Positions 52,919-64,000 of a DNA stretch of 64,000 bases are shown here, piece after piece. Source of the DNA: Przewalskia tangutica (lineage: Eukaryota; Streptophyta; Magnoliopsida; Solanales; Solanaceae); contig CM056733.1 of NCBI GenBank assembly GCA_029844215.1, forward strand, positions 12,397,501 through 12,461,500. The letters run 5' to 3'. Position 1 is the stretch's first letter; every line of letters begins with the position of its first letter. Both the position numbers and the translations under genes were made by a program. The notes beneath the pieces were generated by a model, which was given only the letters and a program-made list of their open reading frames with translations, was not told where the DNA came from and did no database searches.

Positions 52919-55900
52919 TGTTAATATGTGAGTAAATTGTGAGTCAACAATTACAACAATGGGATGAACGAAAATGTAAGTAACTATTACAAAGATTACA
53001 ATATGGAAATGAGAACAAATAACTTTACTAAGTCGAGTGATATTCACTCTGTCCTTAAAACAATATTGCCCTGTATATATCCTTTTACGGTGATTGGCAA
53101 CTTGTCTCCCAAGATAAAACATCAACAAACAATTGAACAAAGGATACTCAAGTGTTTACTTAAAGAAGAACCTTTGAGTGTGTGAAAGAAAGCTTAGAGA
53201 GGAAGAAGTACTCAGAAATTTCTGATTGCAAGTGTGTTCTTCAATTGAGCCAAGAGTCTCAATTTATAGTGTGATGAAGATGACCTCTCAACTAGTCAAG
53301 TAATTATCACGACCCAAACCGGAGGGCCGCGACGGGCACCCGGATCCACCCGCCAGGTACCCCAAATCACATCATCACTGACTCACTGTATAATCACAAT
53401 AAGCACGGACTAAGCAGAAAAAATTATGAAAACTCTTGACCAAAAAACGGACTTATCCATATATACGTGACCACGTCAAGGCCGATAAGGCCATACAAAA
53501 CCACTATCCACATGACACCTGTCTACAAACATATAATGAATATACGACATCAAAATATCATACCAAGACTAGACTGCAATTCTGGAACAAATAGAGTGCT
53601 CCAACATCATAACCAGCTACCAGTGTGACCCATCACTCTCTTTAACTGAATCTGCGGGCATGAAACGCAACGTCCCCCGACAAAAGGGACGCCAATACGA
53701 CATATACTGAGTATGTCAGACATAAACAATAGCATAACAGGAGTGTAACAACAACTGAAACAAGAACAATTGACCAACAGTATATACCAAAATGTTATGC
53801 ATGGTGCAGTATGCAAATACCTCAGCCTCATCGGGCAATCTTTCTTACCATAACAACCTCTGGGGGGATTCAGACCATATGATGGTTAATGAATGTATGC
53901 ATGATGCAAATGAGGTACATATATACATATGTTAGTGTTGCGGATCGTGCAACCCGTCCCAATATATGTTAGTGTTGCAGATCGTGCAACCCATCCCAAT
54001 CGCCTCTGTGGGTATCACATCACATTATATATGATATCATCTTGGCCACACCATCATCCATTTTGACCACACAGACTCGATATGTGGCCTCTTAGGGCTC
54101 TTTTGTGATGGTCTGTACCAGTTCATATCATATCGTCTTTGGTAAAATATGAATGCAATGTAAATGCAAATGAAAATACATGAATGACAATAAAATATTC
54201 CCTGAATTTATTGGACGACAATAATATTCTTGCTCCTTTGGTTAGCTTATGAAAACATCTGATTGGTGATAACAGATCCGAACTGCATAATTAATTCTTT
54301 ATGGGCCGTGAGTAATTTATATTTATAATAATCTTATCTAATAAACTGTGAACTAGAAAATATAAAACAAATTAATTATATCTTAGTTTCTATGCAAATG
54401 ACATTCTAAAATCTTGAAATAACTGTGTTTCTAATAGTGTGAACATCTTTAGGGCACAAAATCATCTTAACATAATTTGTTTGTCGATACCTTATTCACT
54501 TAATGTTTGACTTATTTCAACACGTCTACTAAAAAGATACCCACTTATTTACTAAATCATCTCAACACTTGATACTTATCAGTTACTTTAAATTGGCAAA
54601 GTCAAATCGACTCCAGTGCTTACTAATATTCTTATGAATATTCACATCTCTTCCAGATGTCTTAATAAGGACTTAGGAACAATTTAGACATGCTTTTAAC
54701 ATAGAATCAATAACATGAATATTCCTTAACTTCTAAGAGTAGAATAAATTATGGAGCAATACCACAATTATATTTCGTATGTAGATCCTGCCAAAAAAAA
54801 TAAGAATTTATCTTAACATACCTCGATTCCACCTTCGAATTCAATCATTTCAGGTAGACATCTAACCTTGAACCCGAGCTCAAAGATCTGATGCCAAATT
54901 GCGGAAACTCAACTACGACACTAACTTTCGAAAGAAAATTCTTGCACGTCAACAACTTTTATTACTTGTATATGTATAAAAGTGTGTAAAAATAAATCTT
55001 TGAACCCTCCTTTATGAAAGTGGGCTGTTGGAGTGTATTATATACAAAATCTCTCAATTACCTAATCACAAAGAGATATTATAATGACTACACACAAAGT
55101 TGAAATCTAACATAACGTACAGTGGGATAATTCTTACACATACAAGTGTATGCATCCATTAATGTGGGTCCACCACAATTATTACATATGACATATTTAT
55201 CTAAAAAGATGCCACCTGCATTAGTCACTAAATACTAATCTTCCCAGCCCACATGTGTACATTTTTCCACCGGCACCTATCCATTCAATTCTCAACTAAT
55301 CCATTAGTCTTCCGCTAAAATTTAACTAATTATCCGCATAATTAATTTTTGATCCTAATTCACTTAAATTCTGACGATTTATAAAATCTTCTCTTACTCA
55401 ATGTCATAGTTCTTGTAATATGACGCTAGTCCATAACCTCTTCATTCACACATCAAATTTATTTCTGCTCTTTGTCGTCACACTTGTTATGTCCAAAATT
55501 TTCTCGGGATTGTATCTTTTATTTACTAATTTCCTTATTATCATACACATATATAAATATAACATAAACTTTCCAACGCTCGGGTCTATTTTCTTCATTT
55601 AGGTGCTCCAATTATTATCCAAAATTCTGAGACGTTACAGTAATGACTTTCAATAGACATGTAATGACACTTATTGAGAGGGTATAATTCAGCCAAATAA
55701 TGACTGAATTCAAGTGCTAAGTAATGAAGGATCAATGCTCCAAAACCAGCCAAAAAGTCAGAAACTTTTCATTTTTAAATCGATCTCGGCTGTAGTGGCG
55801 CCTCGGCTCTGCCGAGGCACCGCAAGGCTTTAATTCGATGGCAAACCACGATTAAGCGCGTGCCATGTGCTTTGGCGCCGCGACGATTCCAGGCTTCGTT

Positions 55901-56153
55901 TCATCTTTACATGTCGTACACTTCTACCTTCATTTTCAACGTGAAACACTCGTCATTTGGCCAACAACAGTATATCATTTCATGTCTCAAATATTTTGTT
56001 TACATATCAATATCTCTTTCACTAAGGAAATTTACGATCCTTGGTAAAACGTGTGCACGTGTGTGAAAATGACGTTTCCGACGTGCGTGACCCCAATTGT
56101 TCGAGTAATAAATAATAGGATAAACTTTATTTCACGTTAATAAATTTCCAACA
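52919..56153 (-). mobile_element. Copia-like LTR, copy 2, minus strand, split by a solo LTR
   Basis: Own sequence is 52919-53304 and 55645-56153. Reverse complement matches 14115-15120: TGTTGGAAATTTATTAACG start, CACTATAAATTGAGACT (TATA, about 53262), CTTCCTCTCTAAGC, and a TTAACA end. A purine tract (complement of ATTCCCTCTTGA, 56154-56165) is next to it, so it is a 3' LTR. The solo LTR 53305-55639 splits it. Confidence 0.85.
53305..55639 (-). mobile_element. Solo LTR X3, minus strand, with TSD
   Basis: Left end TATCACGACCCAAACCGG (first G changed to A), right end GAGACGTTACA. Identical 5-bp flanks GTAAT at 53300-53304 and 55640-55644. Homologous to 10294-12657 in reverse. A 47-bp tandem duplication (ATATGTTAGTGTTGCRGATC) lies at about 53920-54000. 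Confidence 0.93.
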
Positions 56154-56765
56154 ATTCCCTCTTGAAAGAGATTTTGGCGTACTCACAAGGTGTCTTTCTA
56201 GTAATCTTTTGGCGGATCGATGTTGCATTTGGATAGGTAGTCGTTACTTTGAACCTTCCATAGTTGAATACCATCGGACTTACTTATTGTGCGGTGAACG
56301 TGATGTCTTGAACCATCAGTGTTTAATGTAAGCTAAGACAACGATATCAACATAACAACTTCCTTACTCTGTTCTTCTTTAATATTTTGTCCGTTGTGGC
56401 AGTGGACACATCTTGGATTCTTAAGTGCGGTCATTTGATACGGCCTGTCCTCTCACTTAAATAGGCGATCCCCTACAAGGTATCCTGCTATACCCCACTT
56501 CACAAGTGGTAGGAACCATTAAAATTTTCCCCAAACCTAACCTCAACTGTTGAGGATCATTAAAGATTTTGGAAACTTAACCTCTACCCACAATGCAGAT
56601 ATCACTTAATGTCTATCACGGGAATGACCATGGATTTCTTTGCAAAAATCATTATCCGAAATGCTATTGCTTCCACTGAAGCGCTCCACTGAACCTTTAC
56701 GATTTAGTTTTTTCATTGAATCTAATTCCTGGGATCTCGAGTCAGTAAGGTTGGGTATCCACTAT
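56154..56765 (-). mobile_element. 3' non-coding internal region of the copia-like element, copy 2
   Basis: Reverse complement of 13526-14114 with moderate divergence (shared ACTTGTGAAGTGGGGTATAG and CAGGATACC). It starts at the same point as copy 1. Confidence 0.75.
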
Positions 56766-57668
56766 ACCAGTTCTTATTGATTGGGTTTAAGCTCATTCCC
56801 CTAGACAGACAGAATATCAGATCTCTTCTTTTAAAAAATTCTACCAAACCATACTCAGTGCAGAAAGCAATATCTAACACTCTCTCATACTTAATTACTC
56901 TATTCTTATAAAAATCCCACCTATCATGGTTAGCTTTAGAATATAATTTTTCTGAGAAATCAGATACCTCAATGTTTGAATCAGACATGTCTAAACTGAT
57001 GAATTTGTTAATATTGAAGGATGTTGTGGCATGCGTTTCTACGGATGGTAGCTGAAATGTTGCTTGAGATGTTGTGACATTTGTGGCAATATTTGTGGCA
57101 ACACTTATCCTTGTAGTCCTGGAAACTCCCTTTGGAAAGAATTATTACAAGGGGGTTTCATCTGGGATTTTCCTTTCTGGAGACACACTGGGTTGTTCAG
57201 AAGCAAATGTTTCTTCATCAGTTGAGAAAATCTAGTCCGTATTTTCACTATCACTGTTCGAGTAAGCCGATTTAGATGTTTTACATTTAGTCATTTTCCT
57301 ACTCGAACGTTCATGGACTGTTTTCTCAAACACTCTACTCAATTGACGAGTAGGAAAGGTAGATGACCTTGGTCTTTTACCCAAAGATGTAAAATCAACA
57401 GTTTCATCAACATTTATAGGGTATTATTGTCTCCATGGTAGCTATCTAAAGGTTCATCAAAGCCTTTCAACACAAACACCATAGACAGGATTTGAGGGAG
57501 AAGACTGACCCAGTTGCTGAGGTATTTTTTACGGAGGGCTAATGCTCATGGGAGTGTTGGATGAAATATTGGCTGACATTGGAGAAGTTTCCATCGGTGA
57601 GATTTGAGGAGAGGGTTTTGAGGAATTAGGGTTTGAGAATGAGATTGGAGTTTGATTTGGTGAGTCCA
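56722..57668 (-). pseudogene. ORF remnant, possible Sirevirus env-like/'plant transposon protein' region
   Basis: The start ATG at 57668 gives MDSPNQTPISFSNPNSSKP, a Ser/Pro-rich N-terminus. Frames then hold stretches such as LGKRPRSSTFPTRQLSRVFE and ATNVTTSQATFQLPSVETHA, and finally the frame at 56988-56722 (MSDSNIEVSDFSEKLYSKAN, KNRVIKYERVLDIAFCTEYG, LVEFFKRRDLIFC). The last piece resembles the domain called 'putative plant transposon protein' (from memory). Several stops interrupt it. It lies downstream of a copia pol on the same strand, the place of an env-like ORF in Sireviruses. Confidence 0.4.
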
Positions 57669-58554
57669 TCGGGTAAGAGGACGTATACCCGATGTGATTT
57701 CCCCCTTATTTTTATGGGAAAATTCAGAATGATAAAATGATAACAAATGAGAGAAATATTTATATACATGGCTAACCTTTCTTAACAACAAAAATCTCTT
57801 AGTTTTTGTTTCATTTTTACACCATAACTTACACCTAAAATTTTGGAATAAAATAAATAAACATCACGATAGGAATAAAATTTAATCTCATCACTTTAGC
57901 TTTTGAAATTCTTGTAAACAGGGCATATAATAGAGAGTAAGAATTTGATAATTCAACGATCAAAATAAGTATAACATCCCAACACATATCACATTCTGAA
58001 AAATCAACAGCAATGTTGGCAACATTTTGGACGACACAAGTATTTTGATCCCAAAAGAACTTTTCGTTTTGACAACAAATCAAGACACGTTTTATATGTA
58101 TTTTATGAGTTTGACCACTGGACCAATGTAACATTTTTCCATCGTATCCTTGGTTTAATCATATAACACATATAAAAGATTTTTTTGTGTAAAAAATAAG
58201 AATACTTTTATGGTATTCTCAATTTCTTTTGAAGCACTTGATACTCCTATAGAATAGAAACGATATCATTTAATGGGTTTTGCTCATTTTTCACGGTTAC
58301 CAAATATTTGTAAGGCTTTGCCTTATTTTGATACTCTCATTTTATGATATATATGTATATTTATATATCATCACAGAGAACTGTATCACGTTGAAAACAC
58401 ATTCTTATTGAAGGATCATGCTTGTGTGATCAAATTTTATATACCATACATCAACGATAATCAGTTAGTGACATGACATAGATAAATGTCACCCGAAATA
58501 TTAGACAACATTTCAGTCGACATTCACCAAAATACCTTTATAGAGATTACAAAG
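57669..58554. other. Region between pol and the 3' ORF
   Basis: Minus-strand frames such as 58134-57835 (MLHWSSGQTHKIHIKRVL) do not match a family I know. No LTR is seen. Confidence 0.4.
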
Positions 58555-59475
58555 ACCAAGAGATTTCTTCAAACTAGAAATCTTTCATGGTCCAAAGTTT
58601 TGTAAAAATATGAGCTAGTTGATGAAGAGTGTCAATATGTTCAATTTGAACTAGCTGATTTTCAACTAAATTTCTTAAAAAGTGATGTCTAATATCAATA
58701 TGTTTTGTACGTAAGTGCTAAACATGATTTTTAGAGATATTTATAGCACTCAAATTATCACAGTACAAAATCAAAATATTGCTAGTAAATCCATAGTTGT
58801 CTAATATGTATCGTAGCCATATTAATTGAGATCAACAACTTCTAACGGCTACATATGCAGATTCAGCAGTTGAAAGTGAGACACATTTTTGTTTACGACT
58901 ATACCATAAAAAAAGGTTATTATCAAGATAAAAATATCCTCCACTTGTACTTTTTCTATCATCCACATCTACAGCCCAATCCGAGTCGCTAAATCCTATT
59001 AAATTAGTATTAGTGTCTTTGAAATACCAGATTCCCAATTCACATGTGTTAGCAACATATCGAATAATACGTTTCACGACATTAAGTGGGAAATTTTGGG
59101 ACAAGCTTGAAAACGTGCACAAACACAAACACTAAACATAATATCTAGGCGATTAGCAGTATGGTAAAGAAGACTACCTATCTTAGATCGATATAATATT
59201 GAGTCGATATTTTCACCAACATTATCCTTACATACCTTCTGAGATGAACTCATTGACATTTTCATGTGTTTAGCGTTCTCCAAACCAAATCTTTTAACTA
59301 TATTCTTGGCGTATTTACTCTGTGAGATGAAAATTTCATCCTCACTTTGCTTTATCTGCAAATCTAAGAAAAAAGTTAGTTCCCCAATCATGCTCATTTC
59401 AAATGTCGATGACATAACTTCAACAAATGAGTTTAGGTACGACTGTGAAGTCGATCCAAAGACTATGTCATCCAC
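58555..59475 (-). pseudogene. Copia RT end and RNase H region
   Basis: The frame 59475-59074 starts in the YVDD box (YVDDIVFGS; Tyr-Val lie just before the ATG) and has SKYAKNIVKRFGLENAKHMK and YRSKIGSLLYHTANRLDIMF. The next frame (59128-58832) gives VVKRIIRYVANTCELGIWYF and the RNase H residues SDSDWAVDVDDRKSTSGG and SLSTAESAYVAV. The end with IDIRHHFLRNLVENQLVQIE and HIFTKLWTMKDF lies at about 58700-58560. A frameshift at 59080-59128 and stops disable it. Confidence 0.88.
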
Positions 59476-59530
59476 GTAGATTTGAGCAATTAAAATATTT
59501 ACATTGTGTCATTTAATAAACAAAGTACGA

Positions 59531-59728
59531 TCAACTTCGCCAATCAAATTCAAGAAGAAAGTTAGTTAAACGACCATAGCATGCACGAGGGGTTTGTTTC
59601 AATCCATACAAAGCATTTTTAAGCTTGTACACATACTGTGGATGGTAAGGATCTTTAAACCCTTTTGGTTGTTCAACATATACCTCATTGTCTATATAAT
59701 CATTTAAGAAGACACCTTTTATATCCAT
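59531..59728 (-). pseudogene. Copia RT fragment
   Basis: MDIKGVFLNDYIDNEVYVEQ and PKGF, then YVYKLKNALYGLKQTPRACY. The first Asp is the catalytic Asp of motif A (usually DVKSAFLNG). Separated from the YVDD part by a stop and a shift near 59530. Confidence 0.88.
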
Positions 59729-60508
59729 TTGGTGTAAAGTAATTTTCGAACAACAAACAATATAAAGTAAAAGCCTAAACTCAATTCTGGCTACATTTGG
59801 AAATGTTTCATCAAAATCAATTCATTCAACCTGAGTATAACCTTGTGCAACTAGACGTGCTTTGTTTCTAACAACCCCGATTTGTCTGCTTTATTTTTAA
59901 AAATTCACTTAGTTCCAATTACATTTATATTATTTGGCCGTGGAACTGAGTCCTAAAATGTATTTCGAGAAAATTGTTCAAGCTCTTCTTGCATTGCTTG
60001 TATCTAGAAATTATCTTTAAGTGCTTCTAAAACATTCTTTGGTTCTAATGTAGATATAAAATAAATACACACATACCTTACAATTTCTTTATAGTTGAGT
60101 GGTTCTTTGCCTCTTGTTCTAATTCCTTGAAAAACTCTTCCTACCACTTGTCATGTTGGATGATTCTTCCTAATCCTTGATGAGGGGTCCCTACGAACTT
60201 GGTCTAACAATTCTGCACTTGACTCCCCATATGTGGCATATGTGGTCTCTATTGCAGTTTCAGATGTTTCTTCAAGTGTGGCAACATCTGATTCTTCTAC
60301 AATCTGTGGACTTTCCATTGTATCTAAATGTTATTTTCAATAGTTTTTCCTGAAACATCAGAAATATCATCAAAGATAACATTTACAGACTCTTGTACAG
60401 TTATGGATCTCAGATTGTATACTCGTTAAGCATGACTATTTTGTGAATAACCAACAAAAATTCCTTTATCACTCTTATAGTCAAATTTTGCCAAATGATC
60501 TCTGTCAT
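59729..60508 (-). pseudogene. Degenerate linker between integrase and RT
   Basis: No long frame. Pieces such as VARIEFRLLLYIVC and ARLVAQGYTQ-like (near 59840-59870) indicate decayed RT N-terminus. Confidence 0.5.
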
Positions 60509-60995
60509 TTAAAAGATAACAAATACACCCAAAAATATGAAAGTAACACAAGTTTGGTTTTTTCCATTTATAATCTCATAGGGTGTCATCTTTGTTCCTG
60601 ACCTTAAATAGACACTATTAGCGATGTGATTAGCAGTATTCAAGGCTTTTGTCCATAAATATTTTGACAAATGTTTAGATCTAAGCATCACTCTAGCCAT
60701 TTCTTACAATGTCCTATTCTTTCGTTCTGCAACCCCATTATGTTGAGGAGTTTTGGGGGCAGAAAACTCATGAAAATTTTCCCTTTTCTCACAAAAAATT
60801 GTGAATGAACTATTTTCAAACTCCTTTCCATGGTCGGATCTAATTTGAAAACTATGAGAATAGAATAAATTTCTAATTCTAAAATGCAAGATTTTAAACG
60901 TGTCAAACATTTGTGATTTTTCGTTAAAAAAATATATCCAAGAATATATAGAAAAATCATCTACTATCACAAATGACCTTCTTCTCACTTTTAAT
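60509..60995 (-). pseudogene. Copia integrase core
   Basis: Frame 60988-60704 carries SFVIVDDFSIYSWIYFFNEK (first catalytic Asp), IRSDHGKEFENSSFTIFCEK (second Asp) and PKTPQHNGVAERKNRTL (catalytic Glu). Frame 60700-60509 adds MARVMLRSKHLSKYLWTKAL and MTPYEIINGKNQT. The N-terminal HHCC zinc domain is missing; protease is also missing between this and gag. Confidence 0.9.
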
Positions 60996-61163
60996 TTTAC
61001 ATACTTCTAAATTAATTTCTCCGTCTCTCTTTTCTCTTTGTAATTTTCTATATTCATCAAAACCTTTATCAAGGTCTTCAAGATTTTTGTCTAATAACTC
61101 TTGGATTTCATGACACTTAGAGTATGGATAAGGTCTTACCTCGCTAGTTTTACCGATTGCCAT
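60957..61163 (-). pseudogene. Copia gag C-terminal/linker remnant
   Basis: The frame has EIQELLDKNLEDLDKGFDEY and RKLQREKRDGEINLEVCKIK, a charged, probably coiled-coil stretch as in Sirevirus gag-pol. It runs directly into integrase sequence in another frame, marking a deletion. Confidence 0.6.
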
Positions 61164-61198
61164 AAAATTGACATTCTCAGATTTTCATTTTCACCTTC

Positions 61199-61960
61199 TC
61201 AGATTTTATCTTCACTCCAGCTGTTGAATGCTCTTTGCTTTTGTTGACCTCTAAATAATTTCCTTTTTGACTCCGGACACTCAGATGATATGTGGCCATA
61301 CTTACCACATTCAAAGCATTTTTCATCATTCATATGTTGGTAATTTTGTAATTTCCCTTTTTTGAAGCTTGAAATACCTATTCTATTGTTCCTAGATCTC
61401 CTCATGGCTTCTACCACATATCTTGATATCATAGCAACTTTATCCTCTCTAATATCATCATCAATGATTTGAATTCAACTACTTCTTCTTTCTTCCAGGA
61501 CAATAACTTTTGTTTGCCAAGGTTGCGGAAGATTTCTCACAAATTTCCTTACTTGTTATACTATTCCTAGAGATTTGAGTTCACCAATAATTTTTGTTGA
61601 ATCTAGTAAACATTGATTTAATATTTTGTTCATCAGTCATGGCAAAAGCTTTATAGTCATTTATAGTGCATCTATTTTGTCTTCTCTAACCTTAGAGGTC
61701 CCTTCATAAGTAACTTCTAATTTGTCCCATATTTCTTTGGCAGTGTTACGGGTTGATATTTTACCATATTCTTCACCACTAACCGCACAATAAAGTAAGC
61801 TAATTGCTCTGGTATTTGTTTGAATAACTTCCTGTTGTTCTTTTGTGACATTAAAGGATTCCAGATCCACTTTGCTCTTATCATCTTTTGGATCTTTTGT
61901 TTCAATACCAAGGATAGGTTTTGGTCCCTTCTTTATCACCAGCCACGCCTGAAAGTAAGT
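61199..61960 (-). pseudogene. Copia gag with zinc knuckle
   Basis: Frame 61939-61661 has SLLYCAVSGEEYGKISTRNT and AKEIWDKLEVTYEGTSKVRE, the standard gag core. Frame 61432-61199 has the CCHC knuckle CFECGKYGHISSEC. The part between (61660-61433) is frameshifted (AMTDEQNIKSMFTRFNK in pieces). Confidence 0.85.
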
Positions 61961-62125
61961 TAATTAGACAAAGATTATGAATCTTTATTTCTAATGACTA
62001 TAGTGATATTCGTTGAAGTAAGGTCGCCTAGTAGTGGAGTGTCCATCTTGAAAAATTGCTCCAGGATCTGATATCCATCCATTAGATCTTTTCTCACAAG
62101 TTGTTAAGCTACTAAGTGAGACTTT

Positions 62126-62137
62126 GCTCTGATACCA
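62126..62137 (-). other. Primer binding site of the Sirevirus-like element
   Basis: Minus strand TGGTATCAGAGC, two bases after the LTR end; initiator-Met tRNA type. Confidence 0.88.
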
Positions 62138-62139
62138 AT

Positions 62140-63088
62140 TGAAAGTGCAAGAGCGGGTGAAGGAGGGGTGAATTGTAATTTTTCTTTTTCCTAGTCGACT
62201 GCTAACAAATATAGTGCAGAAATTAAATATTGAATGTAAATGACACCAGATGTTTTATCTTTGGTTGGACTCGATGTGAATCTGTCTGATCCCTTGGAGT
62301 TCTGAGGGTGTTTTAAATCTCTTTTGAAAGTAGGTTGGTATAATGATGGTTTGAATGAAGTTCCTAAGTCTACACTTAAACACTCATAATCTTTTGATAT
62401 AATGTCTCACCAACTATACTATATGTCTTCTCACTTTTTTGTTTACACTATAAATCACTCAGAATTACAATGTTTGTTAAAAGTAAAGTAGAGAGCTTGC
62501 GAAGTTGAGATGAAAGTATGTTGTTCTTCATATTTGGAATCATCATTTATAGTTTGAAAGGATGAACGTTAGGCTCTTGTAGAGATGGAAACTTAAGAGA
62601 TTTTATCCTTGGAAAAAAGGAATCATGAATTCTATTTTCCAAGAATAAGGTTAGAGCTCTTTAATGCTGCTTGATCTTGCTTCCTTGTATACTTCATGGT
62701 CGAATTTTTAGTGTGTATCTTTCTTAAATGTTTGGTACTTGTTTCCTTTTTGTAATCCACTTGATTGATGCACCAAGATTCTTGGTATTTGTTTCCTTGT
62801 TGAATACTACTGATTGATACGCCGAGATCTTTCTTGGAACTTAATTGATTCCTTCCAAATCCTGATTAATTTTCTAGTTGTTATCTCCATTAATAAGTCA
62901 TTAATTATTTATTTTATTTGACTTGTGAGGGCTTCTCTTAACTCTAACACTTTGGGCTTTAGTAGTCAGCTGGGCTGGTGGTACTCCCCCTGAGATGGAC
63001 TTGGGCTATACTAGTCAGATGGACTCGGTTTTCCTTGTGAGCTTACCTGCATAAATGAGTTTGTCATCATTAAAATCCAATACTAACA
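62140..63088 (-). mobile_element. 5' LTR of the Sirevirus-like element
   Basis: Minus strand begins TGTTAGTATTGGATTTTAAT at 63088 and ends GCACTTTCA at 62140, before the PBS. Tandem-like pairs (TTGGTACTTGTTTCCTTTTT at about 62731 and TTGGTATTTGTTTCCTTGTT at 62783) lie in the middle. Confidence 0.82.
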
Positions 63089-63101
63089 CTTTCCTTCTGT
63101 A

Positions 63102-63810
63102 GACAGACAGACAGGACGAGCGCACTATTCAGATGCTACGAGCTTGTGTCTTGGACTATAAAGGGAGTTGGGAGGATCACTTGTTGTTTATTGAGTTTTC
63201 CTATAATAACAGTTATCTTTCCAATATTAAGATGGATCTATATGAAGCTCTATATGGACAAAAGTGTAGATCTCTTATCGGCTGATTTAAAGTGGGAGAA
63301 ACAAAGCTATTGGGACCAGATTTGGTACAACACGTAGTGGAAAAGGTAAAGTTAATTCAAGAACGATTATTGTCCACCCAAAGTCAGCAGAAGTCTTATT
63401 CATATAATTAACATCGAGACCTAGAGTTTGCTATTGAACATTGGGTATTTTTGAAGGTATCACTTATGAAAGGTGTGATGAAGATTGACATGCAAGGCAA
63501 GCCTACCTCCAGATACGGCGAACCATATAAAATTGTCCAAAGAGTCGACCAGGTGGCCTTATTCATACCTAGTGTTTCATGTATCAATGCTTCGGAAATA
63601 CATATGAGATACCTCTCCTATTAATCCTATAGAAGATGTCCAAATTACAAAATACTTATTGTACGAGGAGATTCCTGTTGCTAACCTAGATTGTCGGGTC
63701 CGCACGCTACAAACCAAAGAAGTGGCCTATGTTAAAGTACTATGGAGGAACAATAATGTGGGAGGTTGCGGAGAATATGAATTCCAAATACCCTAATTTG
63801 TTTTAGACTA
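63102..63810 (+). pseudogene. Gypsy integrase C-terminal part
   Basis: The frame from 63104 reads DERTIQMLRACVLDYKGSWE, DHLLFIEFSYNNSYLSNIKM and LYEALYGQKCRS, the end of the chromovirus integrase core. VFLKVSLMKGVM then matches the GPY/F-type region. It continues to VKVLWRNNNVG and, shifted, VAENMNSKYPNLF, the end of pol. Four residues are missing in IQMLRAC (usually IQTLEDMLRAC). Stops at 63283 and after, so it is dead. The 5' LTR of the Sirevirus-like element ends 13 bp upstream. Confidence 0.85.
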
Positions 63811-64000
63811 TATGTTTATATTGACACTCGTGCGATAAGATTTCCTTATTCCTATCTTATCTGTAAAACTTATATTATATGTCTTATATAGGTGATATTA
63901 TTGATGCAGATATGACAAATGCAGCCTAGAGTTTGACATTTGACAGTTGGGGTGAGTTATGGAAAACTTTTATTGATTTGTGGATATATAAGCAGTCGTG
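63811..64000. other. Unassigned sequence to window end
   Basis: Probably trailer of the gypsy element; no LTR start is recognised. Confidence 0.4.

Larger units (their letters stand above)
58555..62139 (-). mobile_element. Decayed Sirevirus-like copia element (5' part to end of pol)
   Basis: On the minus strand the order is PBS (62137-62126), leader, gag (61960-61166), integrase core (60995-60509), RT (59728-59400) and RNase H (59400-58555), with stops and deletions between. The 5' LTR is at 62140-63088. Motifs (MSMIGELTFFLDLQIKQSED, SDSDWAVDVDDRKSTSGGYF and the LTR start TGTTAGTATTGGATTTTAAT, followed by GATGAC) are those of Sireviruses, inferred. I do not see its 3' LTR. Confidence 0.82.

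Noticed and set aside
59264..59479. Plus-strand ORF of 71 codons
   Set aside because: Shadow of the minus-strand copia RT frame at 59475-59074.

Overview
The window is repeat-rich nuclear DNA of a flowering plant. Ty1/copia and Ty3/gypsy LTR retrotransposons, hAT-like and Stowaway-like MITEs, tRNA-derived SINEs and a split intron-bearing gene make this clear. The SINE types and the repertoire of LTR families suggest Solanaceae; that is inference from memory, with no database search. There are no bacterial features, no CRISPR, no rRNA and no free-standing tRNA gene that I can support.

Layout. 1-3612: a long gypsy-type LTR on the minus strand, cut by the window edge and carrying two minisatellites. 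3613-9850: AT-rich foldback/MITE sequence around a decayed minus-strand copia element whose RT region holds a 587-bp tandem duplication and whose gag/pol is split by a 704-bp hAT-like MITE. 10294-12657: a solo LTR with perfect target duplications (TSD). 12997-13176: a SINE. 13526-15120: the 3' end of a copia-like element. 15352-39863: an old two-intron coding fragment (now a pseudogene) broken open by a nest of elements. These are solo LTR X1 (15923-18223), then LTR D (18250-39328), which contains a gypsy element with 3.4-kb LTRs (20308-32962, TSD atatg) that itself contains a solo LTR (26924-30322, TSD atagc). LTR D also contains a truncated Athila/Tat-like gypsy element (34663-39287). 40684-43330: MITEs, SINE-derived tails and a decayed duplicate of a gene start.

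43503-50924 is the one apparently intact host gene. It has five exons that join in frame into a 413-residue WD40 protein of the WDR76/DDB2-like (CMR1) type with a WDxR motif. Its introns are swollen by two hAT-like elements and one short-LTR copia element. 51259-52014: two SINE insertions. 52919-56153: a second copy of the 13526-15120 copia LTR, inverted, with another solo LTR of family X inside it. 56154-63088: 3' copia sequence, an ORF remnant, and a decayed minus-strand Sirevirus-like copia element with PBS and 5' LTR. 63100-63800: the integrase end of a plus-strand gypsy element.

No working pathway is encoded apart from the WD40 gene. The value of the window is its insertion stratigraphy: at least seven insertions are dated relative to each other by matched TSDs. 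One LTR (D) has non-matching flanks and a duplicated neighbour, which points to unequal recombination. The most unusual coding signal is a 54-codon, two-membrane-segment ORF (8952-9116, minus) just upstream of copia gag. A canonical GT-AG intron (8849-8959) would fuse it to gag in frame.
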